A DNA stretch of 64,000 bases, taken from Rana temporaria (taxonomy: Eukaryota; Chordata; Amphibia; Anura; Ranidae). Location of the stretch: contig NC_053494.1 in assembly GCF_905171775.1 (NCBI RefSeq), positions 125,204,856-125,268,855 of the forward strand, read 5' to 3'. The notes under the pieces are model-generated. The model was not told where the DNA came from. It saw only the letters and a list, made by a program, of their open reading frames with translations, and did not search any database. This document shows, in pieces, positions 22,343 through 33,584 of this stretch. The translations under genes were made by a program, and so were the position numbers. How positions within the stretch are numbered: position 1 is the first letter of the stretch; each line of letters opens with the position of its first letter.

Positions 22343-23555
22343 CAGAGGCATAACTATAGGGGTCGCAGGGGTCACAATTGCGACCTGTCCCCATGCTTCA
22401 GGGAGCCCCTGTCACATTTGTGTAAACACCTGGATAAGAGGGGCAGCAGGGGGCGGCATATAGAGCAACTGATGCCCTACATTTTCCTCCCTGCAGCTGC
22501 TGAATGCCTGCGGGAGGGAGAGGAGAAGCAGCCATTCATTGGCTGCATGGAGGAAAATGCAAGGCATCGGTTACTCTATATGCCGCCCCGCAGCCACTTC
22601 TATCCAGCTTGGTGCTAGGTGTTTCTGGCAGCCATCAGTTACTAGGATTGCCGTCTCCGCCTCCCAGCTCCACCTCGACTCTGGCTCCTGCTTCTTGGTT
22701 CCAGGCTACTTCTGCCAGGTATGGTAAGAGATTTACTTTCTCTAGGCTGCTCTGGCCTGGTACCCTAGAAATTACTGTATATTCTCTGCCATAGCAGTGC
22801 TGGGCACCTGAGTAAGTATACTGTGTTTCCAGATGTTCTACTGTAACACTGCCACTGTGACAGATGGTGGGGCAGTGTGACAGGGGGAGTATGTGGGGGA
22901 CAGTGTGCCGAGGGTATTGCGATAGAAGGGCAGTGTGACAGGCCAGAGGAGTATGAAGGGTCAGTGCGACAGGAGGGGGCAGTGTGACCGGGGGCAGTGT
23001 CATGGGTGTAGTGTGACAGGTGGGGGGCAGTGTGACAGGTGGGGGACAGTGTGACGGGGGCATTGTGACAGGTGGGGGTCATGGTGACAGCAGGGGGGCA
23101 GTGTGATAGGTGGGGGACAGTGTGACAGGTGGGGGCCAGTGTGACAGGAGAGGGGCAGTCTAAACGCAGGGGGACAGGTGGGGGACAGTGTGATGGGGGC
23201 ATTCTGACAGGTGGGGGTCAGAGTGACAGCAGGAGGTCTGTGTGGTAGGTGGGGGACCGTTTGAATGGTGGGGGGGCAGTGTGCCAGCGGGGGCTGTGTA
23301 AAAGGTGAGGGTCAGTGTGACAGGGGCCAGTGTGACAGGAGGGGGGCTCTAGTGACTGACACCATTCCCACCATCCTACTGACAGTGGCAAAGCTAGCAG
23401 GGTTTCAAGGGTCTCACTTGTGACAGGGCCCTGGGGGGACCCCAAGACGGCAGGAAGGGGGCCAGCTGCAGAACATTTGAAGGTTATCCACTGTGGGTCC
23501 TGTGATGGGATTAGAGGGCCCTGGGCTCTTCTTGAAGGTTCTAGCTATGCCTCTG
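22343..23555. mobile_element. Non-autonomous hAT element carrying a minisatellite
   Basis: Termini are CAGAGGCATAACTATAGGGG and the inverse, CTAGCTATGCCTCTG. The flanks TGTATATA (22335-22342) and TGTATGTA (23556-23563) match at 7 of 8 bases. A palindromic stretch near 22400-22610 contains the GCAGCTGC and GGCATATAGAG blocks in both orientations. The right two-fifths is a minisatellite of about 22-45 bp. No transposase. Confidence 0.85.
22860..23345. repeat. GC-rich minisatellite (GGGCAGTGTGACAGGTGGGG units)
   Basis: Irregular tandem units sharing CAGTGTGACAGGTGGGGG. Pro/Thr/His-rich minus-strand frames across it are artefacts. Confidence 0.9.
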
Positions 23556-23563
23556 TGTATGTA

Positions 23564-23978
23564 TATACAGTATGTTGTTTTGTGTTTTTTGTTTTGGATG
23601 CTTATACTCCTGAGAGGAGACATCATCAGCGTAGTGAATAGTGATACACCACTCTCTTTTCAAAATTGTAATTGTATAGTCTATGGTAACACACATTTGC
23701 TCTGAACTTATGAAATTATATAATTGATTGAAGCTGATTATTGCCTGTCTAAAGCCTGGTATACATGATAAGCTGATTGAATGATGATCATCCATTTTTT
23801 TTTTTTTGCATGCTATATTCAAATGGGAGGTTATTAAAGTGACAAACATTTTTAAACGGCAGAATAAAAATTTGGAAGTGATGTATTGTACTGTATTTGT
23901 GTTGTATTTTCGATGAAAACTGTGCTGATTAGATCTGGTATTGTATGAGAAAAATGATGGTGTTTGTCGAGGGACCAC
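23564..23978. other. Unannotated spacer
   Basis: AT-rich, no recognised terminus or gene. Confidence 0.4.
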
Positions 23979-24057
23979 AAAGTTTAGGAGTGTGTCTATG
24001 GGAATGTTTGACCATTGTTCCAGAAGTGCATTTGTGAGGTCAGGCACTGATGTTGGA
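23979..24057 (+). repeat. Fragment of the 18940-19464 TIR element
   Basis: GTTTAGGAGTGTGTCTATGG through GAGGTCAGGCACTGATGT closely matches 19093-19165. It joins directly to unrelated Tc1 coding sequence at about 24058, so the locus is a chimera of two element families. Confidence 0.75.
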
Positions 24058-24391
24058 CGAGACAGGGAAGCTGATCAGAGTTGATGGAAAGATGGATGGA
24101 GCCAAATACAGGGCAATCTTAGAAGAAAACCTGTTACAGTCTGTAAAAGACTTGAGACTGGGGCGGAGGTTCACCTTCCAGCAGGACAACGACCCTAAAC
24201 ATACAGCCAGAGATACAATGACATGGTTTAGTTTAAAGCATATTCATGTGTTAGAATGGCCCAGTCAAAGTCCAGACCTAAAACCAATTGAGAATTTGTG
24301 GCAAGACTTGAAAATTGCTGTTCATAAACGCTCTCCATCCAATCTGACAGAGCTTGGGCTATTTTGCAAAGAAGAATGGGTAAAAATATAA
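24058..24391 (+). pseudogene. Tc1 transposase C-terminal catalytic fragment
   Basis: An uninterrupted frame of about 110 codons covers the second half of a Tc1 transposase. LIRVDGKMDGAKYRAILEE leads to the second catalytic aspartate in QQDNDPKHTARDT, then to the glutamate in SPDLKPIENLW, spaced as in DD34E enzymes. The first aspartate and the paired-like N terminus are missing, so no active enzyme can be made. The reading frame simply runs in from the junction with the unrelated fragment at 23979-24057. Intact Tc1 transposases are about 340 residues. Confidence 0.85.
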
Positions 24392-24693
24392 CTCTCCAGA
24401 TGTGCAAAGCTGGTAGAGACATCCCCAAAAAGACTTGCAGCTGTAATTGCAGTGAATGGTGGTTCTACAAAGTATTCACTCAGGGGGCTGAATTCATCCC
24501 ACACTTTTCACATATTTATTTGTAAAAAAAAAATTTAAAAACATTTATCATTTCCCTTCCACTTCGCAATTATGTGCCACTTTGTGTTAATCTATCACAT
24601 AAAATCCTAATAAAATACATTTACCTTGTTGGTTGTAACGTGACATAATGTTGAAGATTTCAAGGGTTTTAAATACTTTTTCAAGACACTGTA
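24058..24693 (+). mobile_element. Tc1-like transposon, 3' half
   Basis: The right terminus is TACTTTTTCAAGACACTGTA, ending at 24693. It is the same family as the element starting at 44361 (CAGTGCCTTGAAAAAGTATT). The 5' half, including the DNA-binding domain and left terminus, is missing. Confidence 0.85.
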
Positions 24694-24734
24694 ACTGTCT
24701 TTAGTGGCCTGACAACGGGCTTGTTGCCTATAAC

Positions 24735-25211
24735 TAGGCCCGTCGCTACAGGACAGGCAAAACAAACAATTGCTTGGGGCCTCGAGCTGGCCTGGGGCCC
24801 CCAACTTCCCCTTCCCAGGCTGTAGCGTGGCCAAGCTTCTATTCCTTCCACCTGGAGTCCTGTCAGTCTGACTGGGTACCGCGCGTGGTACAGGAGATTC
24901 AGTTTCCTGTTTCCGGCCGGACTGACAGGAAATACACACTGAGTGCTCACTTCCTTTCAGTCCGGCCGGGAAGACAGGAAACTGAATCTCCTGTACCACG
25001 TGCGGTACCCGGCACTATCTGATAGGGGACTGGGGAAGAGGCAGGGGGAAGAGGAGCTCGGCCACGCTACAGCGGCAGCCTACAGGGAGGAACGGGAGGT
25101 AAGAATAGAAAAAAAAATAGTGTAGCGTTAACATAGGCTTTGCATGCAGGAGGGGGGTGCTTGGGGGCTCCCATTTTGCTTGGGGCCCTCAAATTCCTTC
25201 AAACGGCCCTG
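24735..25211. mobile_element. hAT-type MITE with exact 8-bp duplication
   Basis: Flanked by CCTATAAC at 24727-24734 and 25212-25219. Ends are TAGGCCCGTCGCTACAGG (first base mutated from C) and AAACGGCCCTG. The centre is a long palindrome: GGTACCGCGCGTGGTACAGG and GAGATTCAGTTTCCTGT at 24877-24914 pair with 24973-25010. Non-coding. Confidence 0.88.
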
Positions 25212-25514
25212 CCTATAACTGTCGCCAGATTGTAACTGGTATTTTTTTCTCTGATGGACATTTAAACAAATCATATGGATTCTGCAATTGGTATATATAC
25301 TAATTTTTTTTCAACATTTTCTTTAAAATTAAAGTAGAAAAGGTAACTGTTAGCGCAAACACAAACTGCATAAGTAATTGGGGATATCGCAATGAGTCAA
25401 TTTTTAAAATAATAATAGTGATAGGCAGTTCAAGGGTTAAAAGCAGATAATATGGCTGGTGGATGGCGGCTGCTGTCCTCAGAGTGCTGACTCTGTAGTA
25501 AATAAGAAAGGATA

Positions 25515-26735
25515 GAGAAAAAAGAAGTGCCACCTAAGTGCAGTATTAAAATATAATTTTAATGACACAAATATCAATCACACTTACAAGAAAGGAAGCA
25601 AAGGAAGGCTCATCTGTAAAGATCCTGTAGTCCTCGTCCCGGGTCCATGGAAGTGGCTCCGAGCGCGTAGCCCAATCAGCCCCATGCTTCTCCTGTGTGA
25701 CCCCCATCCCGGAAGTGTTCCCCCGGAAGTAGTCACGTGACCCGTGATGTCACGTGCGTTCCATGCTGGACCAGGCCTCATCCTGATGGCCACAGGACAA
25801 GCCTGAGGAAAACAGACTCTGGGGTAGATTCAGATAGAAGATACGACGGCGTATCTCCAGATACGCCGTCGTAGCTCTGAGTCCGGCCGGTCGTATCTAT
25901 GCGCTTGATTCATAGAATCAGTTATGCATAGATTTCCCTAAGATCCGACCGGCGTAAGTGTTTTACACCGTCGTATCTTAGGCTGCATATTTACGCTGGC
26001 CGCTAGGTGGCGCTTCCATAGATTTACGCGAGGAATATGCAAATGAGCTAGATACGCCGATTCAGAAATGTACGTCCGGCCGGCGCATTTTTTTTTACGT
26101 CGTTTACGTTAGGCTTTTTTCAGCTTATAGTTACCCCTGCTATATGAGGCGTATCCTATGTTAAGTATGGCCATCGTTCCCGTGTCGAGTTTTGAAAATC
26201 TTACGTCGTTTGCGTAAGTCGTTCGCGAATAGGGCTGGACGTAATTTACGTTCACGTCAAAAGCAATGACGATTTGCGGTGGAATTTCGAGCATGCGCAC
26301 TGGGATTTTTTCACGAACGGCGCATTCGCCGTTCGTAAAAAACGTCAAATACGCGGGGTCACAGTTAATATACATTAAACACGCCCACATCATCCACATT
26401 TGAATTAGGCAGGCTTACGCCGACACAGATACGTTACGCCGCCGTAACTAAGGGCGCAAGTTGTTTCTGAATACAGAACTTGCGCCCTAAATTATGGCGG
26501 CATAACGTATCTGAGATACGTTACGCCAGGCGCACAGATAGACGATTATATCTGAATCTACCCCTTTGCATCTTCTACATCTGTGCAGCCCTTGGATCCG
26601 GGACGACGACTACATGATCTTTACAGATGAGCCTTCCTTTGCTTCTTTCCTGTAAATGTGATTGATATTTGTGTCATTAAAATAATCTTTTAATACTGCA
26701 CTTAGGTGGCGCTTCTTTTTTCTCTACCCTTTCTT
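25515..26735. repeat. Inverted pair of retroelement tails around a MITE
   Basis: The block at 25515-25630 (GCCACCTAAGTGCAGTATTA, then AATATCAATCACACTTACAA, GGAAGGCTCATCTGTAAAGA) recurs inverted at 26610-26720. The tail motif CACCTAAGTGCAGTAT is also close to CGCCTACTAAGTGCAGTATG at 36841, next to a hammerhead motif. I infer that the arms are Penelope-like tails. The space between is mostly the MITE at 25821-26564. Confidence 0.65.
25821..26564. mobile_element. MITE with GGGGTAGATTC termini, copy 1
   Basis: Starts GGGGTAGATTCAGATAGAAG and ends ATATCTGAATCTACCCC. Internal GATACGACGGCGTATCTCC and GGCCGCTAGGTGGCGC are shared with the element at 55708-57085. Related copy at 49389-50117. Non-coding. 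Confidence 0.85.
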
Positions 26736-28577
26736 AAAATTAAAGTGGATGCCTTTCAGAAGTCCACTTCCAGTATCTGCTTATTCTAAATGGTTGGTTT
26801 CTGAGTATTTTCAGCAAGAGAGGAGTTTTAACAATTCATATTTTACGACCACATCAGTCAATATGATCAGTACATGGAAGAAGATGATACATTTTAAAAG
26901 AACCTCTTGCATGCATTTTCATTCATTTTCTCTTTGTAGACAATACTGCAATAATCCCAGCACACTTATGGCAAGGAAAAGCTTCCTGTCAGTTCACCCA
27001 CCAGCTCTAGTAAATGACATTCTTTACAAATGCACTCATTTATTATGCATACTGACATTTACATTCACAAAACTATTCTCCTTTTTACTGCCCATGAAGG
27101 TTGTATATGTAGCAGAGGGCCTTTAAATATTTGAAATAAATTTTGGGTTTCATTAAGTGCACAGCAATATGTTGCTGCCCGCTGCAAAATAGCTAAAATG
27201 AGCATTTCACAAATCTTCATCATAGGGTTAAAATACCAACATCTCGCCAATTACCATTGCCCCTGGTTAATCACTTAGCATTGGGTTTTCGTCCAAATGC
27301 CAACACATGACATCGCCTCTAGATGTATTCCTTGGTAGCAAGGCTGCCTATATCATGGGGCCTTTTATCATATTATGTAATTGAACTGCAAACGATGCCT
27401 CTAGAGGTGCAAAGAAAACTCAATGCAATATAAATCAATCCCTGCCTTAGTTTATGGACCTGACAATGTCTTATTAGAAATGTATTAGAAGGAAAACAAC
27501 TGTAATTATCTATTGCTATTCTATATGATTTATAGGATATAAACCCGCTCCTAAATAATATTATTTTGGTCCAGCTCCCAGCGGAACTGCAATACCACAT
27601 TATTTTAGAATAAATTATGTAAACGCAAAGCATGCACTGAGTGTAATATTACCATTTCAATTCATGAGGATTTTGGATTTCGGCTGCTTCCATTACCGGA
27701 CTCACATAGCACCATAGAATGTATTACATAAAGAATATAAACAGCTTTTTGTTCAGCTGAGGCAAGCAGTGGAGCATTATAGTGCTTATGAATTATTGGC
27801 CAGTTGCTTTGTGCTAGAGCCAAGCAGGGGATATGGAGGCGAAGGAATTATCTTGTGTGAAGTCTTATGAAAGGTGTTCACATGCCCCTCTATTTCAAAT
27901 GCGCAAGATGTAGTCTAAGTAATCTGAAAGAGTTTTGATTATGCCTAGTTTATCTAAACTCGTGTAAAAGGCGTTTTTGCTTATACCATGTAATGTTGCA
28001 CATGGTCCGTCTATTGAGAAACAGCTTTGTCAGCACAGCAGCTGAACCCTGCAGATGGACCATGTTTGACTAAAACAAAAGCGACCTATTGCTTGCCACA
28101 CTGCACACACTGCAAACAGGCCACCGAAGGGCACCGCACTTGTATACTGGTTCGGCCACACTTTACATATAAAAGAGGGAACGTTATTTAGACATTTAAA
28201 TTCATGCAGGTTTACAATAAGGATTTAGAAGGTGGCATTGTGCTGAATGAGTCATAGAACAAAGCGACATTAAGAGAGGTTTACTAAATAAGATGAGGCG
28301 AGTTTTATGCCATTCTCTAATTTGCTCACCTAAGATAGCTTTGAACACTGGTCCACATGCAGAACTGTCCAAAAAATACAATTAAAACCTCAGTTAAAAA
28401 CATATATCAGTAAAGCTAATTTCTCTAATCCTCATCACTGTTTTTACTGTAAGTGCTAAGTATTGTAAGTACTGTAACCTTAGTTTTTTGCTCTTGCAGT
28501 TTTCATTGTTATTTATATCATAGCTGTGGCTTCCCTGAACTTTCAATTTAAGCGTGCAAGCTGTGTACTTGTTAAAT
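26736..28577. other. Host-like unique sequence
   Basis: Relatively AT-rich, non-repetitive, no gene recognised. One of the longest unbroken candidate host stretches in the window. Confidence 0.45.
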
Positions 28578-28657
28578 AAGTAATTTGCCACGCTAACTGT
28601 GATAATGTGCAAAATTAACACTCAATTCAATGTGAAATCCCCAAAAAACTATAAAGT

Positions 28658-28700
28658 CTGATGATGTCAGTTATGACTAAACCGCGTAGGGTGGAGCTAA
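28658..28700 (+). ncRNA. Decayed hammerhead-like motif
   Basis: CTGATGA (28658-28664) is followed by a stem-forming GTCAGTTATGAC and then TAAACCGCGTA, compared with the expected GAAACGCGTC. The CUGANGA box is intact. The conserved G before AAA is changed and an extra C is present, so self-cleavage is not expected. It is a sequence fossil of the class seen at 37145-37190. Confidence 0.45.
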
Positions 28701-29110
28701 TGTACGCAACACTGCCATGCCTGCCTGGATTGCTAACTGTTTGGAGTATTTGCAATATTGCCCACGAATGTTTTTTATATACAAAAGCAGTGTTTTATAA
28801 TTAAAATGTGAGTGTCATGGACTTTGAATACTTTACAGATTTACACCATGTAGGCTCTCCCATTTTGATTTCATGGTGGATCTTGTGAAATATATGGTTG
28901 CCATTTATTTTACTATACACTGGAAAGTGGGAGACACTGTAGGAGTCCAGCTAAGCAGTGTGGGTCGAACCCCTCCATGATGAGACTGTCATTTACAGGC
29001 CGATTTAACTCTGTAATAGGGTCTATCCATTACCTTAACAGTCCATTTCTCATGGTAGTGATGGTCCACGTGGTGATCACAAGATTTTATTCCACATGTT
29101 ATTTATAACT

Positions 29111-31281
29111 AGGGATGAGCCCAATGTTTGAGTCGAACATAAGTTCAACTCGAATATCGAGTGTTCACCTGTTTGCCAAATAGCGAACAATTTGGGGTGT
29201 TCGCGGCAAATTCGAAAGCTGCGGAACACCCTTTAAAAGTCTATGGGAGAAATCAAAAGTTCTAATTTTAAAGGTTAATATGCAAGTTGTCATAAAAAGT
29301 GTTTGGGGACCTGGGTCCTGCCCCAGGGGACATGTATCAATGCAAAAAAAGTTTTAAAAATGGCATTTTTTTCGGGAGCAGTGATTTTAATAATGTCTAA
29401 AGTGAAACAATAAAAGTGAAATGTTCCTTTAAATTTTGTACCTGGGGGTGTCTATAGTATGACTGTAAAAGTAGTGCATGTTTCCCGTGTTTAGAACAGT
29501 CCCTGCACAAAATGAAATTTCTAAAGGAAAAAAGTAATTTAAAACTACTCGCGGCTAGATTAAATTGTTGGGTCCCGGCAATACAGATAAAAGGAATTGA
29601 AAAAAATGGCATGGGTTCCCCTCCAGTCCATTACCAGGCCCTTTGGATCTGGTATGAATATTAAGGGGAACCCCAAACCAAATAAAAAAAAATGTGTGGG
29701 GGTCCCCCCGAAGTTCCATACCAGGCCCTTCAGGTCTGGTATGGATACTAAGGGAAACCCTGTGCCAATTTTTTTTTAAATGGCGTCGGGTCCCCCTCAA
29801 AATCCATACCAGACCCTTCGGTCTGGTATAGTTTTTATGGGGAACCCCGTGCCAAAATAAAAAAAATGGCATGGGGTTCCCCCCAAAAATCCATACCAGA
29901 CCCTTATCCGGGCACGCAACCTGGCAGGCCGCAGAAAAATAGGGGGGGTGAGAGAGCACCCCCTCCTGAATTGTACCAGGCCACATGCCTTCAACATGGG
30001 GAGGATGTCCCCATGTTGATGGGGACAAGGGCCATATCCCCACAACCCTTGCCCGGTGGTTTTGGGGGTCTGTGGGCAGGGGGCTTATCGGAATCTGAAA
30101 GCCCCTTTTTAACAAAGGGGACCCCCAGATCCCGGCCCCCCTATGTGAATTGATAACGGGGTACATTGTACCCTACCATTTCACAAAAAAAGTGTACACT
30201 TTTTTTAAAAAACACAGTAGACAGCTTGGGACAAGTCCTTTATTAAAAATAAAAAAAAATAAAAAAATTCTAGTGATGTAATCCATTCTCGAACGATACG
30301 GAGAAAAAATACACTGACACGATCCTTCGTTGCGTCAGAGGGGGCGGGGTCAGCCGTGCATGTGACGGGTGTCCCCGCCCATAGCTATATAAGAGCTGTC
30401 ACGGCGGGAGAGCGTCATTCCATGGGTGCCTCCCATGGAGGCAGGATCGAGTCTGCGTTTTTTCTCCGTATCGCTCGAGAATGAATTACATTGCTGGAAT
30501 TTTTTTTCTTTTTTTTTCTTTTTAATAAAGGACTGGTCCCAAGCTACCCCGTTACCAATTCACATTGGGGGCTGGGATCTGGGGGTCCCCTTTGTTAAAG
30601 AAGGGTTCCAGATTCCGATTAGTGCCCCACCTGCAGACCCCCACAACCACTGGACAAGGGTTGTGGGCATGAGGCCCTTGTCCCCATCAACATGTCCCTG
30701 TGTTGAGGGCATGTGGCCTGGTACAGTTCAGGAGGGGGGCGCACTCTCGTGCCACCTATTTTCCTGCCAGGTTGGGTGCTTGGATAAGGGTCTGGTATGT
30801 ATTTTTACATTTTGTTTCGGGTCTCCCCTTAATATTCATACCAGACCCAAAGGGCCTGGTAATGGACTGGTAATGGACTGGGGGAGGAACCAATGTCGTT
30901 TTTTTCAATGAATTTTATCTGTATTGCCGGGACCCGACAATAGCTGCGAGTAGTTTTAAATTACTTTTTTTCCTTTCGAAATGTCATTTTGTGCAGGGAC
31001 TGTTCTAAACACTGGAAACATGTGCTACTTTACAGGCATACTATAAACACCCCCAGGTACAAAAATGAAAAAAAAATTCACTTTTGTTGTTTCACTTTAA
31101 GTATTATTAAAATCACTGCTCCCGAAAAAATGGCCGTTTTTTAAAACTTTAAAATGAGCCCTTTTGATTTTTCATGTCCGTGTCCCATAGACTTTAACGG
31201 TGTTCGCGTGTTCAAACAAATTTTTTGCCTGCATACTGTATTCTGCTGCGAACCAAACCGGGGGGTGTTCGGCTCATCCCT
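29111..31281. mobile_element. Large fold-back element (AGGGATGAGC termini)
   Basis: Termini AGGGATGAGCC and GGCTCATCCCT are flanked by ATTTATAAC at 29101-29109 and 31282-31290, a 9-bp duplication (10 if T is counted at the other side). The two halves are inverse copies with a turn near 30385. For example, TCTCGAACGATACGGAGAAA at 30288 faces TTTCTCCGTATCGCTCGAGA, and CGGGAGCAGTGATTTTAATA faces its inverse at 31096-31125. The left arm carries about four tandem copies of a roughly 75-bp unit (CCATACCAGGCCCTTC-type, 29620-29910) where the right arm has about one. Frames of up to 203 codons in the arms have no homology I recognise. No transposase. Confidence 0.85.
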
Positions 31282-31418
31282 ATTTATAACAGCACAGTGG
31301 TTCTTTGGTATTAGATTGGGACTGTTATATATTTTTCTGCACATATGTAAAGCAGACTTTATCATTTTTGGGGATTTCACATTGAATTGAGCGTTCATTT
31401 TGCAGATTATCACAGTTA

Positions 31419-31808
31419 GGCCGCGTACACACAATCGGTTAAATCGTTGAGAACGGTCTGATGGACCGTTTTCATCAGTCCAAACCGATCGTGTGCAGGC
31501 CCCATCGGTTATTTATCCATAGGTTAAAAAAAGCAATCTTGTTTTAAATTTAACCGATGGATACCTAACCGATAGAAAAAAAATTATCGTTTGTAGGTTA
31601 AAAATCCATGCATGCTCAGAATCAAGTCAACGCATGCTTGGAAGCATTGAACTTCGTTTTTTTTTCAGCACGTCGTTGTGTTTTACGTCACCGCGTTCTG
31701 ACACGATTGTTTTTTTATCCAATGGTGTGTAGGCACGACTGACCATCAGTCAGCTTCATCGGTTAACCAATGAAAACGGTCTGATGGACCGATCGTGTGT
31801 ACAGGGCT
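31419..31808. mobile_element. Harbinger-like MITE with TTA duplication
   Basis: GGCCGCGTACACACAATCGG at the left and GACCGATCGTGTGTACAGGG at the right. TTA flanks both sides (31416-31418, 31809-31811). An internal copy of GGTCTGATGGACCG occurs at both ends. Same family as 47219-47582. Confidence 0.88.
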
Positions 31809-31835
31809 TTAGTGTGGCAAATTACTTTTGCTACA

Positions 31836-32862
31836 CCGTTTATCTGACCGCCTTTTTGCCAGCAGCTTGATTTTTGCACCTGCCAGAACATTTTTTTATT
31901 TCAATAGAATGCTGATGAGATGTGGGAAAGAGATAATAGGTAATAGATAATAGGTAAGGCAAAATATTAGCAGATTAAACTTCAGTTATAACTTTTACAG
32001 TGATTATAATAAAAGGGTACAGTGGCGAGGCTACATAATACATAATATACCAGCTACCTAAAATATAACTGGGGGCTGAAATCCCACAGTGCTAAGTAAA
32101 TTGTCCTCCCTGACATTAAACATTGCTTTCCCATCTAAAAGATCTTTCAGTATAAACATTAGAGTTCCATGGTGGAAGTGCAAAGTATCTGAGCTTCATT
32201 TACTACTCAGTGAATAACATTGTATTAAATGTTAATTGTTGCATTATCATTTTTAAGCCATAATGTACAGTTCAAAATTATTTTGCAGTTTACCTAAATC
32301 ACTGCATCATTCCTCTGTGCAGAGCATTTCAGGAACAACTAGTAAAATCAATGTTCCAAATTGAATCCATGTAGTGTCACTCTAAAATGAAAGATTGTCC
32401 ATTATATCTCTGTAGGTTATTAGGAGTGATAACTTTAATTACAACTCAATGACAGATGTAGTCTATTAATTAGCAGTCGTTATAGCTTAGGAATGTAATA
32501 CAAAAATAAGCCTCCACATAAATGTATAACTATATGAAGACATGTTCCATGTCACAGACTTATTGCATAATTATCTAAACTGCAAATGAACTTAATATAT
32601 TTCCAGAGAGTAATGTATCTGTTATTATACAAAGAGTTTAACATAATGGAGGACTTGTACAGACAGAATTAAGAACATCATAGTTAGAGATGAGTGATGT
32701 GATCTATGTGGATTAATAAGATCTGCGTTTGATCAGGTCATTCAGATAGCAAACATCCGTGACTATATCAGTTAAGCATTCAGACACAGTCTGCCCCATA
32801 TTGCTGTTTTAAGTTTTGAAGTAGATGTAAACTCTAACTGAATTACATTTACTTTCCTAAAG
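31836..32862. other. Host-like unique sequence
   Basis: AT-rich, non-repetitive by eye, no gene or RNA recognised. Confidence 0.45.
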
Positions 32863-33584
32863 CAGGGGTCCCCAGAATTTTCAATACAAGGGCGACATTG
32901 TATATTTTACAAATATGTGTCCTAATCAGAGTCCTCCTTACATTACCCCTTAAATCAGAGTTCCCATCAGTGCCCCCCCCTAACATTACAGCCCCTTTCA
33001 CAACAGGGTCCCTTTCAGAGTCCCCTTACATACGAGTTTGTCTTACAACAGGGTCCCCATCAGAGTCCCCCTTACATAACAGTCAATCTTACAGTAGGCC
33101 CCTCTAACACAGGTGATTCGATCATGTCCACCAGTCCGTTTTTAAGGGGGAACTGATCAGAAGGTCCATGCATTTCTTTTGGACAGGTGGGTTTAAATTG
33201 ACTTGTGTCTGTTTACACCCACCTACCTCCGGGTAAAAAAGGAAGGGGATCTGTCCTCTTTCGTTTATGCAAATTGGATTGGAGGGTAGTTGGGTGTAAC
33301 TAGACAGCAGAGTCAATTTACTCCCAGCTGCCCATAGAGTAGATTGGGCTCTATCCATGTCCACTCTGCAGAAACTGAGTGGACATGGACTTGTCATCCA
33401 CATGCGCTGATCCAATCAGCAGGGAATCTATTAGCTGACCCTCTGCTGATTGGTATGGAATTCACCCAATGTAAAGAGGCTTAAGGATGCACCAATGACC
33501 ATAGTGTGTCTGGTGTCTGTGTGGGCTGGTAAAATTTTGGAGTGGGCCATATTTCAACAGTGGGCTGCAGTTTGAAGACCCCTG
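32863..33584. mobile_element. hAT-type element (CAGGGGTCCCC termini)
   Basis: CAGGGGTCCCCAGAATTTTC at the left and TGCAGTTTGAAGACCCCTG at the right. The 8-bp flanks do not match cleanly (TCCTAAAG against TTTTAGAC), so the duplication has decayed or one end moved. It contains a short C-rich array of TCAGAGTCCCCCTTACATAA units (32925-33110). No transposase. Confidence 0.7.

Larger units (their letters stand above)
28578..31826. repeat. Inverted repeat arms split by insertions
   Basis: The left arm is 28578-28660 (AAGTAATTTGCCACGCTAAC, then CAATTCAATGTGAAATCCCC). It pairs with 31353-31418 plus 31809-31826 (GGGGATTTCACATTGAATTG, then TTAGTGTGGCAAATTACTT). The right arm is broken by the Harbinger-like MITE at 31419-31808. 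The space between the arms holds the fold-back at 29111-31281. The arms read through into hammerhead-like sequence on the left. Confidence 0.75.

Noticed and set aside
29555..30166. 203-codon minus-strand frame in the fold-back arm
   Set aside because: It spans tandem 75-bp units, has no recognised domain, and the opposite arm does not preserve it.
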